From positions 80,287,550 through 80,351,549 of the forward strand of contig CM045729.1 in NCBI GenBank assembly GCA_024760905.1: a stretch of 64,000 bases of DNA, written 5' to 3'. Each line of letters opens with the position of its first letter. The first letter of the stretch is position 1. The notes under the pieces are model-generated. The model was not told where the DNA came from. It searched no databases and saw nothing but the letters and a program-made list of their open reading frames with translations. Source of the DNA: Plotosus lineatus. Taxonomy: Eukaryota > Chordata > Actinopteri > Siluriformes > Plotosidae. This document shows positions 1 to 12,696 of the stretch, piece after piece. The translations under genes and the position numbers were made by a program.

Positions 1-1
1 C

Positions 2-106
2 GGAATTATACAGAATGACACGGAAGATAAGGGAATAACATTTGAGGATGACAATATTTTTGCTTCCGCAAGTCTGCCACCTCCAGTGAAATGGGGGCAT
101 ATGTAA
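2..106 (+). CDS. Edge-truncated ORF, unknown
   Basis: An open frame enters from the left edge and runs 34 codons to a TAA at 104-106. The end of the peptide reads LPPPVKWGHM and is preceded by an acidic stretch (FEDDNIF). The following 80 bases hold no further ORF and lead into a low-complexity tract. I do not recognise the family. It could be the C-terminus of a retroelement polyprotein or a chance frame. Confidence 0.25.
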   Translation, partial: GIIQNDTEDKGITFEDDNIFASASLPPPVKWGHM

Positions 107-270
107 AACTCTGAACCTTTAAGTCTCTGCTGTGCTTCGTTGGTTCGAACCTCAGTCTCTCTGCTCAATACAAACATGAAGACTTTAATGAATGAGCCAC
201 AGTCTAATATTCGACTTTCAAAATAAACTGTTGACTGCATCCCTGAGAAACAGAATTAACACGAACACTG

Positions 271-327
<57 letters not shown>

Positions 328-391
328 GTTGTTGTTGTTGTTGTTGTTGTTGTTATTATTATCATTATTATTATTATTATTATCATTATTT
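271..391. repeat. (ATT)n/(GTT)n microsatellite
   Basis: About 55 bp of pure ATT triplets, then nine GTT triplets, then imperfect ATT again. Translations in this stretch are homopolymeric (Tyr, Cys, Asn) and are not genes. Confidence 0.97.
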
Positions 392-457
392 AAATATGCA
401 ATAAACAAATAAAATATACAGACCCCTTCTGTGCACTTACAGAAAAACAAGTGAAAG

Positions 458-520
458 CAGTAGTTCTCAAATAGTGGGGCGCCCCCCCTAGTAGGGGAAA
501 TTAGACCAGAGGGATCATGC
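458..520 (+). mobile_element. hAT-type terminal inverted repeat
   Basis: Begins CAGTAGTTCTCAA and continues into a G-run/C-run block typical of vertebrate hAT ends, which usually read CAGTGGTTCTCAA. The mate end is not identified nearby, so this is a solo end or a truncated nonautonomous copy. Followed by a T-run at 521-534. Confidence 0.5.
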
Positions 521-534
521 TTTTTTTTTTTTTG

Positions 535-735
535 CCATACGTATTAGGAGTGTAATTCTACATCCACTACAGCAGGTGGCAGTTGTAAGGTAAGCTAAAT
601 GGAGTTGTTTCCCTCACACCGTGTACTGCGTTACACACTCAAAGTAGCCTAAACTGTAAGTATGACTTATTAAAACATATCTGGAATGTCCGCCGTTGTA
701 CGAGTTTCATTACATGGTGTCAGAGTCCGGATTTG
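535..735 (+). mobile_element. Ty3/gypsy 5' LTR end and primer-binding site
   Basis: The sequence ending ...TTTCATTACA at about 715 is followed at once by TGGTGTCAGAGTCCGG, which has the form of a TGG-starting primer-binding site next to an LTR ending in CA. The gag-like frame starts 15 bases later at 741. The LTR start is not resolved; the stretch from 535 is the likely LTR body. Inference rests on order (LTR end, PBS, gag, RT) rather than on a paired 3' LTR. Confidence 0.5.
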
Positions 736-740
736 ATCCG

Positions 741-1262
741 AATGGAGCAATTAAAACCCCCGCATGAACTCAGTTTCGAAGGAAACTTGGCTGAAAACTG
801 GCTAAGATGGATTCAGAGGTTTGATTTATACCTCATTGCTCGCGGAACCGCTGCAAAAATCCGATGCTGTCAAGTGCACAACATTGCTGCACGTGGCCGC
901 AGAGACGGCATTGCAAGTCTTCAATCCGTTTGAATGGGACAATGAGGGCGATGAAAAGAAGTTAGAAGTGAGTGAAGTTGAGTGAAGAAACAACTGAACA
1001 GAAAAAACATTCATGCAATCAACAAAAGGGCTCAGTCTAGAGAAAATCAGAAGAAACCCAAGCCAAAACATAATGAAACTAGTTCAAGCAGAGACAGTAA
1101 ATCAAAACCACAAACACGCCAAAACTATCAGCAGTGTCTTTAGTGCTGTGCATGTGAATATCAACACAAGAAGGACAGGTGCCCCGCAGTTGGACAAACA
1201 TGTCATAAGTGTGGTGAAAAGCATCATTTCGGCAAAATGTGTCAAACTAGACGCTCAAGATC
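741..1262 (+). pseudogene. Ty3/gypsy gag remnant with zinc knuckle
   Basis: The frame starting at 741 encodes a short gag matrix/capsid-like start (FEGNLAENWLRWIQRFDLYL) that shifts out of frame near 870. At 1201-1242 a separate frame encodes CHKCGEKHHFGKMC, a CX2CX4HX4C nucleocapsid zinc knuckle, preceded by a Cys-rich CACEYQHKKDRC. Gag normally packages the element RNA into cytoplasmic particles. Frameshifts and a shortened capsid region show a dead copy. It lies between the PBS and the reverse transcriptase of the same element. Confidence 0.75.
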
Positions 1263-1392
1263 AGACAGAAGCCTACGAGTTGGGTAAACAGCATGGTCAC
1301 AGTGGTGAAGCCTCACAAGTTACGCACATGCATTGACCATAAAGACCTCAATAAAGCGTGAACATTGGCCAAGGAGAACCGTTGAGTAAATA

Positions 1393-1923
1393 ATGTTGAG
1401 GTTGCCAGGTGCTCCTGTCTTCAGTGTCCTGGATGCTGAACCAGGAATTTGGCAGAACAAACTTGATGACGAAAGCTCCAAATTGTGCACATTCAATACA
1501 CCATTTGGACGCTACAGGTTTTTACGTTCACCTTTTGGAGTAAAATCTTCACCAGAAATGTTTCAGAGACCTATGACGCAGATTTTGGAAGGACTTGACG
1601 GGGTTGAGTGCATTGTTGATGATGTGCTGGTGTGGGGCCGAAATGTTCATGAACACGACGTGAGACTTGTTCAAGTTCTGAAGAGAATGTTTCAGAAAGG
1701 CGTCACGTTGAACAAGTCTAAGTGCAAACTCCGCATGTCTGAAGTGTCATATGTAGGTCAGTTGTTGAAGGACGGAATCAAACCGGACACGGAAAAGGTC
1801 AAAGCAATCCGTGACATTCCTGAACCCGAAAGAAAACAAGACTTTATGAGATTCCTTGCTATGATACGATACCTTGGCAAGTTCATACCAAATCTCTCAC
1901 AAGAGACTGCGGTATTGATGTGA
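1393..1923 (+). pseudogene. Ty3/gypsy reverse transcriptase fragment
   Basis: 176 codons cover the RT palm: FSVLDAEPGIWQ (first Asp motif), TPFGRYRFLRSPFGVKSSPE, then IVDDVLVWG as the catalytic DD box (usual form Y/V-x-D-D) and the YLGKFIPNLS thumb-side motif before a stop at 1921-1923. Protease and the N-terminal RT are missing or unreadable between 1262 and 1393. RNase H and integrase are absent, because the element ends near 1970 where a Tigger end begins. Related to the gypsy family at 48.5-51.7 kb only at clade level. Confidence 0.85.
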
Positions 1924-1973
1924 TTAATGTGACTTCAAAGTGAAAATGTGCTAATAACTACAGAAAAAAAATA

Positions 1974-2388
1974 CAGTAAAACCTCCGCTGACGAATGCTT
2001 AAGCTCAGGAACTTTTCGCCTCAAGAACATTAAATTTGCGAGCATATAGTCTCTGCTGACGAACTAGTTTTCGGCGGACGAATCAAACCACGCGGTCGAA
2101 CAGCGCCACGGTGGCGGCCACGAGAAGCTGACGCACGCTCATGGCGTCACAGTTCGTCACCTCCTTTCTTTGAGTGCGGAAATGGTTTGTGTTTGATAGA
2201 CATTTTGGACCATATTGAGTGTACTTTTGCTATTATGGGACCGAAAAAGACCCCACCACAGGCGGAGATCATTGAAAAACACGAACGAGGTGTGCGTTTG
2301 TGTGACTCAGCGTCCCAGTACCAGTACGCCAAGTCTACCATTGCTCCCATCCTTAAGAACAAGGAAGCTATTAAGGGTGCGTGTGTGG
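1974..2388 (+). mobile_element. Tigger/pogo (Tc1-mariner) 5' fragment
   Basis: Starts with TA then CAGTAAAACCTCCGCTGACG, a typical Tigger inverted repeat. From 2235 an ORF reads MGPKKTPPQAEIIEKHERGV and continues to KSTIAPILKNKEAIKGA, the N-terminal CENP-B/psq-type helix-turn-helix of Tigger transposases. That domain binds the element ends. The DDE domain and the right end are gone. The element stops near 2388, where TRIM35-like exon sequence begins on the other strand. Confidence 0.85.
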
Positions 2389-3297
2389 CTAAGGGTGTTT
2401 TTCCTCTCTCGGTGCAGTGATCCTGACTGCATCTTCATCTCTTAGAAACTGGTGAAGCTTCGCAAACTCCTCCTTAATCTGATGCTCTGTGTGTTGGGCC
2501 TGAAACTGCAGTGAAGAGGAAATCAAATACAATATACCATAATACATTCTGAAATTATGTAAAATATAATTATAATACCAAACCCACGCTGTTGATTCTA
2601 CCTTTATATGTTCTGCAGTCTGACTCCAGTTCAGTTTATAGTCTTCAAAGATCTTTAGTTTCTCCTGTAGGGGCTTCAGTGCAATTTTGGGCTTCTCCTG
2701 AAACAAAACCACACACTGTTTCAGATCTTATTTTACACATCGTTACCTCACACCACTGTTTATTATGGAGATTGAACTGTACAATGTCCAGTGTGTGTTG
2801 TTATAATATACATTATTTACCTTACAGTCTGTTACTGTTTCATCAATAGTGCAGAATTTGTGGTTGGTGTGTTTTCTTTAAGTCTGACACACCACACACA
2901 CCTGCTGTCGATCGTCCAAACAGAAGAGTTTGAATTTCTCACTGTGCAGACTGCAGACTGTTTCAGACCCTGATGAAGATCTCTGACTTCTCTCCTGTAA
3001 GAAAGCTTCACACAGGTTCTTTAAGGACAGATTTCTGGGAGGTTCAGCCTTAGATGACCTCCTCCTACAAATGGGAAATTCTCTGGATCTCTGGATGAAA
3101 AATAATAATAAATGTACCACAGTATCAAATACACACCTTTGATAGAAAGCACTCAAAAGAGCACATTATCAGTCTTCCGGAACTTTTCCAAACACACTGT
3201 GCACACACTGTCACTGCAGCCCAGAACAACAGGATCCTTGAAGATTGCACAGAACACAGGACAGGAAAAAATCCTCCTCTGAGAACTTAGAAGCCAT
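2389..3297 (-). pseudogene. TRIM35-like (RING/B-box/coiled-coil) gene remnant
   Basis: Minus-strand order from ATG at 3297-3295: MASKFSEEDFFLSCVLCN (start of the RING), a frameshift, then FKDPVVLGCSDSVCTVC where the usual RING His is Asp, a short insert with a stop, then [13 protein letters not shown] where a RING Cys is Phe. A B-box follows ([20 protein letters not shown]), then after about 170 bases the coiled coil ([20 protein letters not shown]). A 96-bp intron (2601-2506) has GT donor and AG acceptor; the next exon gives [20 protein letters not shown] and ends at the Tigger junction near 2389. TRIM35-like proteins are cytoplasmic E3 ubiquitin ligases greatly expanded in fish. The PRY-SPRY part is missing here. 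The retained intron shows a DNA-level duplicate, not a retrocopy. Confidence 0.85.
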
Positions 3298-3720
3298 TTT
3301 ATTTTGCTGTTGTTGTTCTCTCCAGTCCGAATGTTCAGAGTTTCACTGCAACTTAAAAGTAATTACAGACGGATTTCATCTTTCTTTAAAGTTAAGCACA
3401 CGACTTTGTAGGCCCAGTTATTAATCACTTCTTCTCACAGTGCTCAGAATGAGACGCAGATTTCCTCATAAACCGAGAATAAAATGAAATTCACCAGAGC
3501 AGAACACTGCAGGCTTGTTATGGAGGACTGCAGTCGTCTCAGACTCCTCACTCCGTGAATAAGAAGAGTTTTCGAGAGACGTTTAGAGAGAATGCTGTGG
3601 CCAATATCTGCAAACAGTCACTAAATGTCACATAATGACATTCATCAGAAAAGTTGGCAAAATCTGCTAAGCTCATTAGCCACACCACACAAAGAGGAAG
3701 CCTAAAGTCTGTGTAAATTA
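3298..3720. other. Former 5' flank of the TRIM35-like gene
   Basis: Unique-looking sequence upstream of the TRIM35-like start codon on the minus strand. It would hold the promoter and 5' UTR of the ancestral gene. No TATA box or other motif could be placed with confidence. Confidence 0.35.
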
Positions 3721-3887
3721 TTAAAAAAAAAAAAAAACAGTACTCATTATACTTTTGTCTCTAATCTTGGAGTAACAATGTATGCCAATCTCCTCTAGAT
3801 GGAAGCAAAGGAAAAATATGTGAGAAAAAAACGTGATTTTTTTTTTTTTTCTCAACTGAATAAAGACTTGTCTCCATAAAGATGTGT

Positions 3888-3926
<39 letters not shown>

Positions 3927-3951
3927 TGTGTGTGTGGGTGTGTGTATGAAA
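3721..3951. repeat. Poly-A, poly-T and (TG)n tract
   Basis: A-run at 3722-3737, T-run at 3838-3850, then an imperfect (TG)n from 3891 to 3947 with two TGGG interruptions. Confidence 0.9.
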
Positions 3952-4392
3952 CTGAGTAGATTCATATTTTTTTTCCTTATCCACAAAGGACTCCTTGCAG
4001 TTTTACCTACTCGACTTGCAATAAGATAAGATAAGATAAGATAAGATAAGATACAGCTTTATTAATCTCACAATGGAGAAATTCACTGTTACAGGCTCTT
4101 GAGGTACTATCAGTAGGGGGTGCAAAAATAGATACAAGTACAAACATACACACATACATATATTATATAAGTAAATAAATAAATAGATACATAAATACTA
4201 TAAATTACTAAACAATAAAAGAAAAGAATGGAGAAAAGAATGGAGCAACTTTGTAGACTGGCCTATATTCAAGTGTATATGTATCTGAGTGCAGAGTAGA
4301 TGGGTTGATGTGGTTCACAGTCAGTGGGGTAGATGTGGTTGATTAAAGTGCGCGGGGTTTTTATTGCACATAACCGGTATTTTCACAGACAG

Positions 4393-4908
4393 TTACAAAG
4401 TGGCGTTGTATAGTCTGACAGCGGTGGGAATGAACGACCTGCAGTAGCGCTCCTTCCTGCACTGAGGATGTCTCAGTCGTCCACTGAAGGAGCTGCTCAG
4501 CTCCTCTACAGTCTGGTGCAGTGGGTGAGAGCTGTTGAACAGGATGGATGTGAGCTTTGCTACCATCCTCCTCTCACTCACCTCCTCCACAGAGTCCAGT
4601 GGGCAGCCGAGGACAGAGCTGGCCCTCCTGACCAGCTTGTTCAGTCTCTTCCTGTCCCGCTCTGTGCTGCCCGGGGCCCAGCAGATGGCAGCGTAGAGGA
4701 TTGCAGAGGCTACCACAGAGTCATAAAATGTCCTGAGCAGAGGTCTGCATATGCCGAAGGACCTGAGTCTCCTCAGAAGGTGGAGGCGACTCTGGCCCTT
4801 CTTGTACAGGGCGTTGGTGTTGTGGGACCAGTCCAGTTTATTGTTAAGGTGAACACCCAGGTACTTGAAACTGTCCACTGTCTCAATGTCCTGTCCCTGG
4901 ATGTTCAC
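4393..4908 (-). pseudogene. L2 ORF2 C-terminal piece
   Basis: 171 codons from NIQGQDIETVDSFKYLGVHL through the thumb and C-terminal domain, ending in SFIPTAVRLYNATL before a TAA. This terminal motif is characteristic of L2 proteins. It is separated from the upstream RT by a (GT)n tract at 4917-4937 that throws the frame; copy 2 has the same site expanded to a (CA)n. Confidence 0.85.
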
Positions 4909-5259
4909 TAGTAAATGTGTGTGTGTGTGTGTGTGTTTGAGTGCTTCTCCTGAAGTCGACCACCATCTCCTTCGTCTTCCTAGTGTTCAAGCACAGGTGG
5001 TTGCGCTCACACCAGTCCACGAAGTCAACGATGACCGACCGGTACTCCAGCTCGTTCCCTCTGACACACGGCCCACGATGGCGGAGTCGTCCGAGAACTT
5101 CTGGAGGTGGCAGCTGTTTGTGTTATATATGAAGTCCGAGGTATAGATGTTAAAAGGAAGGGTGAGAGGACGGTGCCCTGCGGTGCCCCGTGCTACAGAC
5201 TACCACCTTTGACTTACAGCCGGCGCAGCCGCACGCACTGTGGACGGTTAGTAAGGTAG

Positions 5260-6339
5260 TCAATAATCCAGGCAGCAAGATGCCCGTCCACTCCCACGTC
5301 CTCCAGCTTCCCGCAGGCGCGCTGGCCTGATGGTGTTGAAGGCGCTGGAGAAGTCAAAGAACATGACCCTCACAGCGCTGCCGGCGATCTCCTGGTGGGT
5401 GAGTGCCCGCTGCAGAAGGTAGATGACGGCGTCTTCTACTCCGATGTTGGGCCTGTAGGCAAACTGCAGCGGGTCTAGGGTGGGGCTCACCATAGAGCGG
5501 AGGTGTTCAAGGAGGAGCCTTTCCATGGTCTTAATGAGGTGGGAGGTCAGGGCGACAGGTCTGTAGTGGGCTGGTTCCTTCGCTTGTGCTGTTTTGGGAA
5601 CCGGAACCACACAGGAGGTCTTCCATAGGACTGGAACCTTCTCCAGGCTGAGGCTCAGGTTGTACAGGTAGCATAGTACCACACAGAGCTGGTCTGCGCA
5701 GGTCCTCAGCAGCCTGGGACTGATGCCATCAGGTCCTTCAGATTTCCTCTGATTTAGTCGCCTCAGCTGTCTCCTCACCTGGTCTGATGTGAGGGAGAGG
5801 GGGCTGGGGTGGGCTGCAGAGGGAGGGGATGTGTCTGTCGGGCTGTAGCAGTCAAGTGAAGTTGGCCTGGGGAGGGAGGTGTCAGCTGGTCTGGAGACGT
5901 GTGAAGAGGGGAGGGGAACGGGAGGGTGCAGAGGGGAGGGGGGAGAATCAAACCTGTTGAAGTAGCAGTTTAGTTCATCCGCCCAGCGCTGGTCACCATC
6001 AGCTGTCCCTCTGACACTCCGCCCAAATCCAGACATGGTCTTTAGTCCTCTCCAGACGTCCCGCACATTGTTCTGAGCCAGCTTCTCCTCCATCTTCTTC
6101 CCATAGTCCTTCTTTGCCCTCCTGATCCTCCACTGGAGCTCACGCTGGACCTTCTTCTGCTCCTCTCTGTCCCCCGAGATGAAAGCCCTTTTTTTCTGGT
6201 TCAGGAGGACTTTGAGCTCAGGGGTGACCCATGGGTGGTTGTTGGAGAAGCACCGTACCCTCCATGTTGGCACAGTGCTGTCCACGCAGAAGTTCATGTA
6301 GTCGGTGATGCAGTGTGAGGCCGTCGATGTCATCACCAA
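5260..6339 (-). pseudogene. L2 ORF2 linker and RT palm
   Basis: 359 codons: a basic linker (RRAKKDYGKKMEEKLAQNN), then RT motifs SEGPDGISPRLL, HYRPVALTSHLIKTMERLLL, LQFAYRPNIGVEDAV and the first catalytic Asp box MFFDFSSAFNTI. The frame then shifts near 5320. The second Asp box (SDDSAI in copy 2) lies in another frame at about 5085. The DNA is GC-rich compared with its flanks, as expected for a fairly recent L2. Confidence 0.85.
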
Positions 6340-6383
6340 AGGACTTACAGAGCATGCTCCAGTCTGTGGTCTGGAAACAGTCC

Positions 6384-7163
6384 CTAAGCCTCTCGTTGGT
6401 CTCCTCGGTCCACACTTTCACAGACCTCTTCTGTGCAGGTTCCTTTCGCACCCTGGGTGTGTATTGGGGGAGCAGGTAGACCAGGTTGTGGTCTGAGCGT
6501 CCCAGTGGGGGGAGGGGGGGAGGAGCTGTAAGCGTCCTTTACATTTGCATACAGTAAGTCCAGTGTTTTATTGTCTCTTGTGGCGCACTTCACGTATTGC
6601 GTGAACGTCGGAAGAGAGGCGGAGAGAGGGGCGTGGTTAAAGTCCCCGCTGATCAGAATGATGCGCCGGGGTTGACAAGTCTGTGTCTGATTAACGGGGC
6701 TGTGTAGACGGTCACACGCGGCGGGCGGATCAGGCGAGGGCGGAATGTACACGCAAAACACAATCACGTGTGAAAACTCCCTCGGTAGATAATATGGCCG
6801 CGCGCTTACCGCGAGCAGCTCCACGTCCCGCGTGCACAGCTGCTCCTTCACGTGCACGTTTGCCGGGTGGCACCATCGTCCATTCACATAGACCGCCACG
6901 CCCCCTCCTTTCTTCTTACCGCTCTCCGTTACACTCCGATCTGCACGCGTGAGTGTAAATCCGTTAAGAGAAACCACAGAGTCCGGTGTGAGTTCATTCA
7001 GCCACGTCTCTGAGAAACACATGAGGCTGCAGTCCCGGTACTGCCTCTGCTGCCGGGTCAGCGCCGCCAGCTCCTCCGTCTTGTTGGCGATCGCGCGGAC
7101 ATTTCCCATGATGACAGAGGGAACACATGTCCTCCGCGTCTTCGTCCCCTCTGCAGCCTCTCC
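6384..7163 (-). pseudogene. L2 ORF2 APE-type endonuclease
   Basis: Reading on the minus strand from VIMGNVRAIANKTEELAALT through CFSETWLNELTPDSVVSLNG, a KKGGGVAVYV motif, ISGDFNHAPL and NKTLDLLYANV. These are the standard APE endonuclease blocks (ETW, GDFN, nick-site DLLY). The final SDH block is lost through a frameshift near 6510. The enzyme nicks target DNA to prime reverse transcription. The original start may lie further upstream because the frame stays open to 7325. Confidence 0.85.
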
Positions 7164-7499
7164 TTTTCCTCCGTATTTCCAAAGGAACAACGGGCTTTTC
7201 CGCGTGAAGGAGGGCGGGGGCGCGCAGGCCGAGGAGGGTCTCACGTGTGTAAGACCTGCGTTGCTCAGAGCCGTCGGTGAATGAGTTTCCTGACGCCGAT
7301 CCAAAAAGTGAAAATAAAAGTGCACAGAAGAGCAAAAGCATCATGAAAGTATGTTTTCCAGATGCAGGATTGAAGAAAGAAAAAGAAAATTTGAAAAAAG
7401 ATAAAGAAATACGCCTATATACAATAGAAAAGAGAAAAAAAAGAAAAATAAACTGAAGAGCTCCTGTAACTGGCTGCAGGTCACCCGGCGCCATCTTGG

Positions 7500-7590
7500 A
7501 TTTATGGTTCCTTAAAATGTCTCTGAAGACAGGATACACCCTAAACACTTTAAGAATGTTCTGAAAGTTGGGTCTGGTATAAACATTATA
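7500..7590. other. Short spacer
   Basis: Ninety bases between the L2 5' end and a Tigger-type end. Nothing recognised. Confidence 0.6.
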
Positions 7591-8415
<825 letters not shown>

Positions 8416-8928
8416 TCTAGGCTAAAGATGGGCTAAAAACTGTAAATAAAAAATAAATAAAAAAAGTGGCAAGTAAGCAACTACATACATTGTACCTACA
8501 ATGGAATTGTTTAAAAATTAAGCATATCCATGTGTTCGAATGTCCAAACCTACAGTAAATCCAAATGAAAATCTGTGCTACAACCTAAGGAAAAAAAAAA
8601 AAAATGCTGTTCACAGGGGCTCTGATTGAGCTTGAGCAATTTTGCAAAGAAGAATGGACAACAATCTCAGTCTCTAGATATGCAAGGCAGGTAGAGATAT
8701 TCTCCAACAGACTTAAAGCTGTAATTGCTGTGAAAGCTGGTTCTACAGATTATTGACTTGGGGGGGGGGAAGGGTGCTGGATATAGATGCACACCCCAAT
8801 TTTCAGATTTTTCTTTGCAAATGAAAAAAGATTAAACGCCAGGTATCATTTACCCTTTCACTTCATAATTATTCCACATGTTGGTTTGGTTTGGCACATA
8901 AAATAACAATAGAATACTTTTATATAAT
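8416..8928. other. Unassigned AT-rich sequence
   Basis: A-runs at 8588-8602 and a G-run at 8761-8769. No ORF or recognisable element. Confidence 0.5.
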
Positions 8929-10464
<1,536 letters not shown>

Positions 10465-10480
10465 TAGATATATGCTACCA

Positions 10481-10541
10481 TTTAAAAGTCTGGACCCACC
10501 TTCTACTTCAGTTGGAATGAGTGGGTGTGTCCAGACTTAAA
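10481..10541. mobile_element. Snap-back inverted repeat (collapsed DNA element)
   Basis: TTTAAAAGTCTGGACCCACC at 10481-10500 is complementary, with one mismatch and one gap, to the arm at 10522-10541, with a 21-bp loop. The ends resemble those of Tc1-mariner nonautonomous elements. Probably an extreme internal deletion. Confidence 0.5.
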
Positions 10542-11293
10542 AAGAAGACTGTGAAGCAACAACTGAAAATGTCATCCACCCAGAAGCTCACAGTGCAAAC
10601 CCACGTAATGCTGCTGCTCGCTAGCTTAGGTATGGATTCTGCAGCTTCACATAGTCAGTGAGTCAACATTATCAAAATTAAGAAAGACATGGTTTATTTA
10701 TCAGGGTTATCAGGGTGTTCAAATCTTCAACAGGAAATTGTACATTTAAAATAATAAAAATTAAATAATATCATTCTCCTGATGTGTCACATGTTGATTA
10801 ATTTCCAAGCTCCAACTTTCTAAGCTAGACATGTTCTACGGTGTAGAGGATAATTATATCAAACAACACTGAGTAATGAAACGTTCACTGATCGCTTCCT
10901 TCTTAGACTATATCCGGTTCCTGTTTGCCTCGCCACAAAGACAGGCAGCTCTGTGTTGCCAGAAAAATCTTTTTTTTTTTTTTTTTTTTTTCCCGGCCTC
11001 AGGTGATATTGTGATGAACAGCATCCCCCTCTGTGGTATCTGAAGAGAGGATTAGAAGACTGTCCTCCCTGACTGGGAAAATCCTCTGGAAATAAGTAAA
11101 TATAGTCACTGAACTTGACGCTTGTCCTCGGGTAGGGAGGAGGAGGATGTCACTTTTCCTCTGGCATGGTACATCCTCCATGGTAGAGCTTGACTGTTTT
11201 TGAAGTAGAGCTTCAGGTCAATTGTAATAGGGTCATGTATAATATCTGTAGTGACAGTGCATTGGTAATGATTTAAATAAATAGGATATGCTG
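10542..11293. other. Unassigned sequence
   Basis: A T-run at 10971-10991 is the only clear structure. ORFs are short and unrecognised. Confidence 0.5.
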
Positions 11294-11381
11294 TGCCCTG
11301 CAATGGCCTGGCAAGCTCTCCAGGGTGTACCCCACCCTCGCCCAGATTTGGCTGGATTCATTCATTCATTCATTCATTCAT
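11294..11381 (+). mobile_element. SINE2 3' fragment
   Basis: Matches the 3' half of the SINE at 19082-19410 (GCTCTCCAGGGTGTACCCC) and ends in (ATTC)n at 11359-11381. Confidence 0.65.
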
Positions 11382-11401
11382 TTTATAAAATGCAATTAGA
11401 C

Positions 11402-11505
11402 TCATGGGAAGGCTGGCACCCATCGTATCCATCTCTGGGCTTGGGCAGAGTACACCCAGCTTAAGACAGCTCACCAGGCCATTACAGGGCAGAAATACAG
11501 TGACA
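11402..11505 (-). mobile_element. SINE2 fragment, inverted
   Basis: Reverse complement of the 3' half of SINE2 (GGGCAGAGTACACCC, CTCACCAGGCCATTACAG). With the preceding fragment it makes a tail-to-tail pair. Confidence 0.6.
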
Positions 11506-11532
11506 ACTATATAGCCTACTCATTGAAAAATT

Positions 11533-11682
11533 CAGCAGTAATTTTTTTTCCCTGCCTTTCACCACAGACAGTGAGAGACATGGCTGGGCTTTGATAACCC
11601 AGTTAGCTGCACTGGAGGAAATCAGTGACAACCTCGTAATAGTGGGGCGTGAACCCCTGATCATGGGATCAGTAATTCAGCC
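11533..11682 (-). mobile_element. SINE1 5' fragment
   Basis: Minus-strand match to the head and middle of the SINE at 20715-21050: reads back from the AGTGAGAGACATGG block through GATAACCCAGTTAGCTGCAC to the tRNA-like head with GTGAACCCCTGATCATGGG. Decayed; lacks the 3' half. Confidence 0.7.
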
Positions 11683-11892
11683 CTTATCATATATTCCAGT
11701 GTATTTAATGCACAACACTGGCATGATGATCATTTCTTCAACATCTGTCACATCCCATTTTTCACAGTACAACTCTTTCCCCACATGTGAAGGTTTTCCC
11801 CATGAAGATTTAATTAAGTATGGTATGTTTTGAGGGGTTACAGAAAAACTATGCATGCAAGCTTTTACTAAGTTTAAGGTTTCATTCCCTTT

Positions 11893-12100
11893 TTAAGTCA
11901 GAACCAGAATGCTTTAATGATCCAGGAGGAAACTGCGTAAAATAATAAGTACAAGATAAAAGTTTAAATGATGGAAGTACTGGAGCAACTGAAACAGACT
12001 GCATGCCAGTTAATGCATGTGCTCAACGCATACAGTAGGTGGGATATCAGACAGCTGTTGCATAGACTAGTGCACTGAGTAAAAACAAATAATCAGTTGC
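11893..12100 (-). mobile_element. LINE 3'-UTR fragment
   Basis: The block CCAGAATGCTTTAATGATCC at 11900-11919 is the reverse complement of the GGATCATTAAAG-type end found on several fish L2/CR1-group LINEs. No coding part is present. Confidence 0.4.
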
Positions 12101-12116
12101 AACTGTGGGGAAAGAG

Positions 12117-12220
12117 CTGTCTAGGATATACCCCGCCCTCATCCACAGTTGGTTGAGATGAACGCTAGCCTCTCTGTGACACTGCTTAGGATTAAGTGGC
12201 TCAAAGAATGAATGAATGAA
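12117..12220 (+). mobile_element. SINE2 3' tail
   Basis: Matches the SINE2 tail (TAGGATATACCCCGCCCTC, GTTGAGATGAACGCTAGCC, AGGATTAAGTGGCTCA) and ends in AATG tetramers at 12206-12219. Confidence 0.7.
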
Positions 12221-12696
12221 CTGTGCGGAACTGTTGACTGAATGGGGTTTGTCTATAAAAGATTCAGACGAGAGAAAATCAGTTTTACTGATTAACTGCC
12301 ATCACATCAAAAGATCACATTTGTTTACCTTAGCTGTCAACCCCCAAGATTAATAAAGAGTGAGAAGCAGGGGTCCAAAGGGCACAGCCCCTGGTTAGGT
12401 CTGGGGCGACGCCATCGTGGGAGGTGCATGGGCGAAGCTCCCCCAGAAAATTTTGGTTTGGGGTTTTAAGAGTGATTTTTAAGCCATTTCATGCAAGTTT
12501 TATATGCAATGATGAAACACAGACATAGGGGGAAAATACAATATTACACATGTCTTTGAGATTTAATAATGTCAAGTAAATGAAATATTCAATGAAAGAA
12601 CTAATGAAATATGAAGTGGAAACTAATAACCAATATCGAAAATAAGGTTGGCTAAAGTAAAGTATTAATTGTAACATTTCTCCTTTTTGAAGTTTT
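12221..12696. other. Unassigned sequence
   Basis: Holds a GC-rich block at 12365-12450 within AT-rich DNA. No ORF of interest. Confidence 0.5.

Larger units (their letters stand above)
4021..7499 (-). mobile_element. L2-type LINE, nearly full length
   Basis: Runs on the minus strand from a 5' end at about 7499 (CCAAGATGGCGCCGGGTGACC) to a 3' end made of AAGAT pentamer repeats at 4021-4052. Order: 5' region, APE-type endonuclease, reverse transcriptase, C-terminal domain, 3' UTR with AATAAAG. Copy 2 at 16796-18770 shares both ends, which fixes the borders. L2 elements move by target-primed reverse transcription and end in short tandem repeats rather than poly-A. The coding region is broken by several frameshifts, listed with the ORF pieces. 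Confidence 0.9.

Noticed and set aside
192..450. Poly-Tyr/Asn/Ile ORFs on both strands
   Set aside because: Translation of a (ATT)n/(GTT)n microsatellite.
4468..4911. 147-codon plus-strand ORF
   Set aside because: Antisense of the L2 C-terminal domain; the same shadow appears at 17892-18470.
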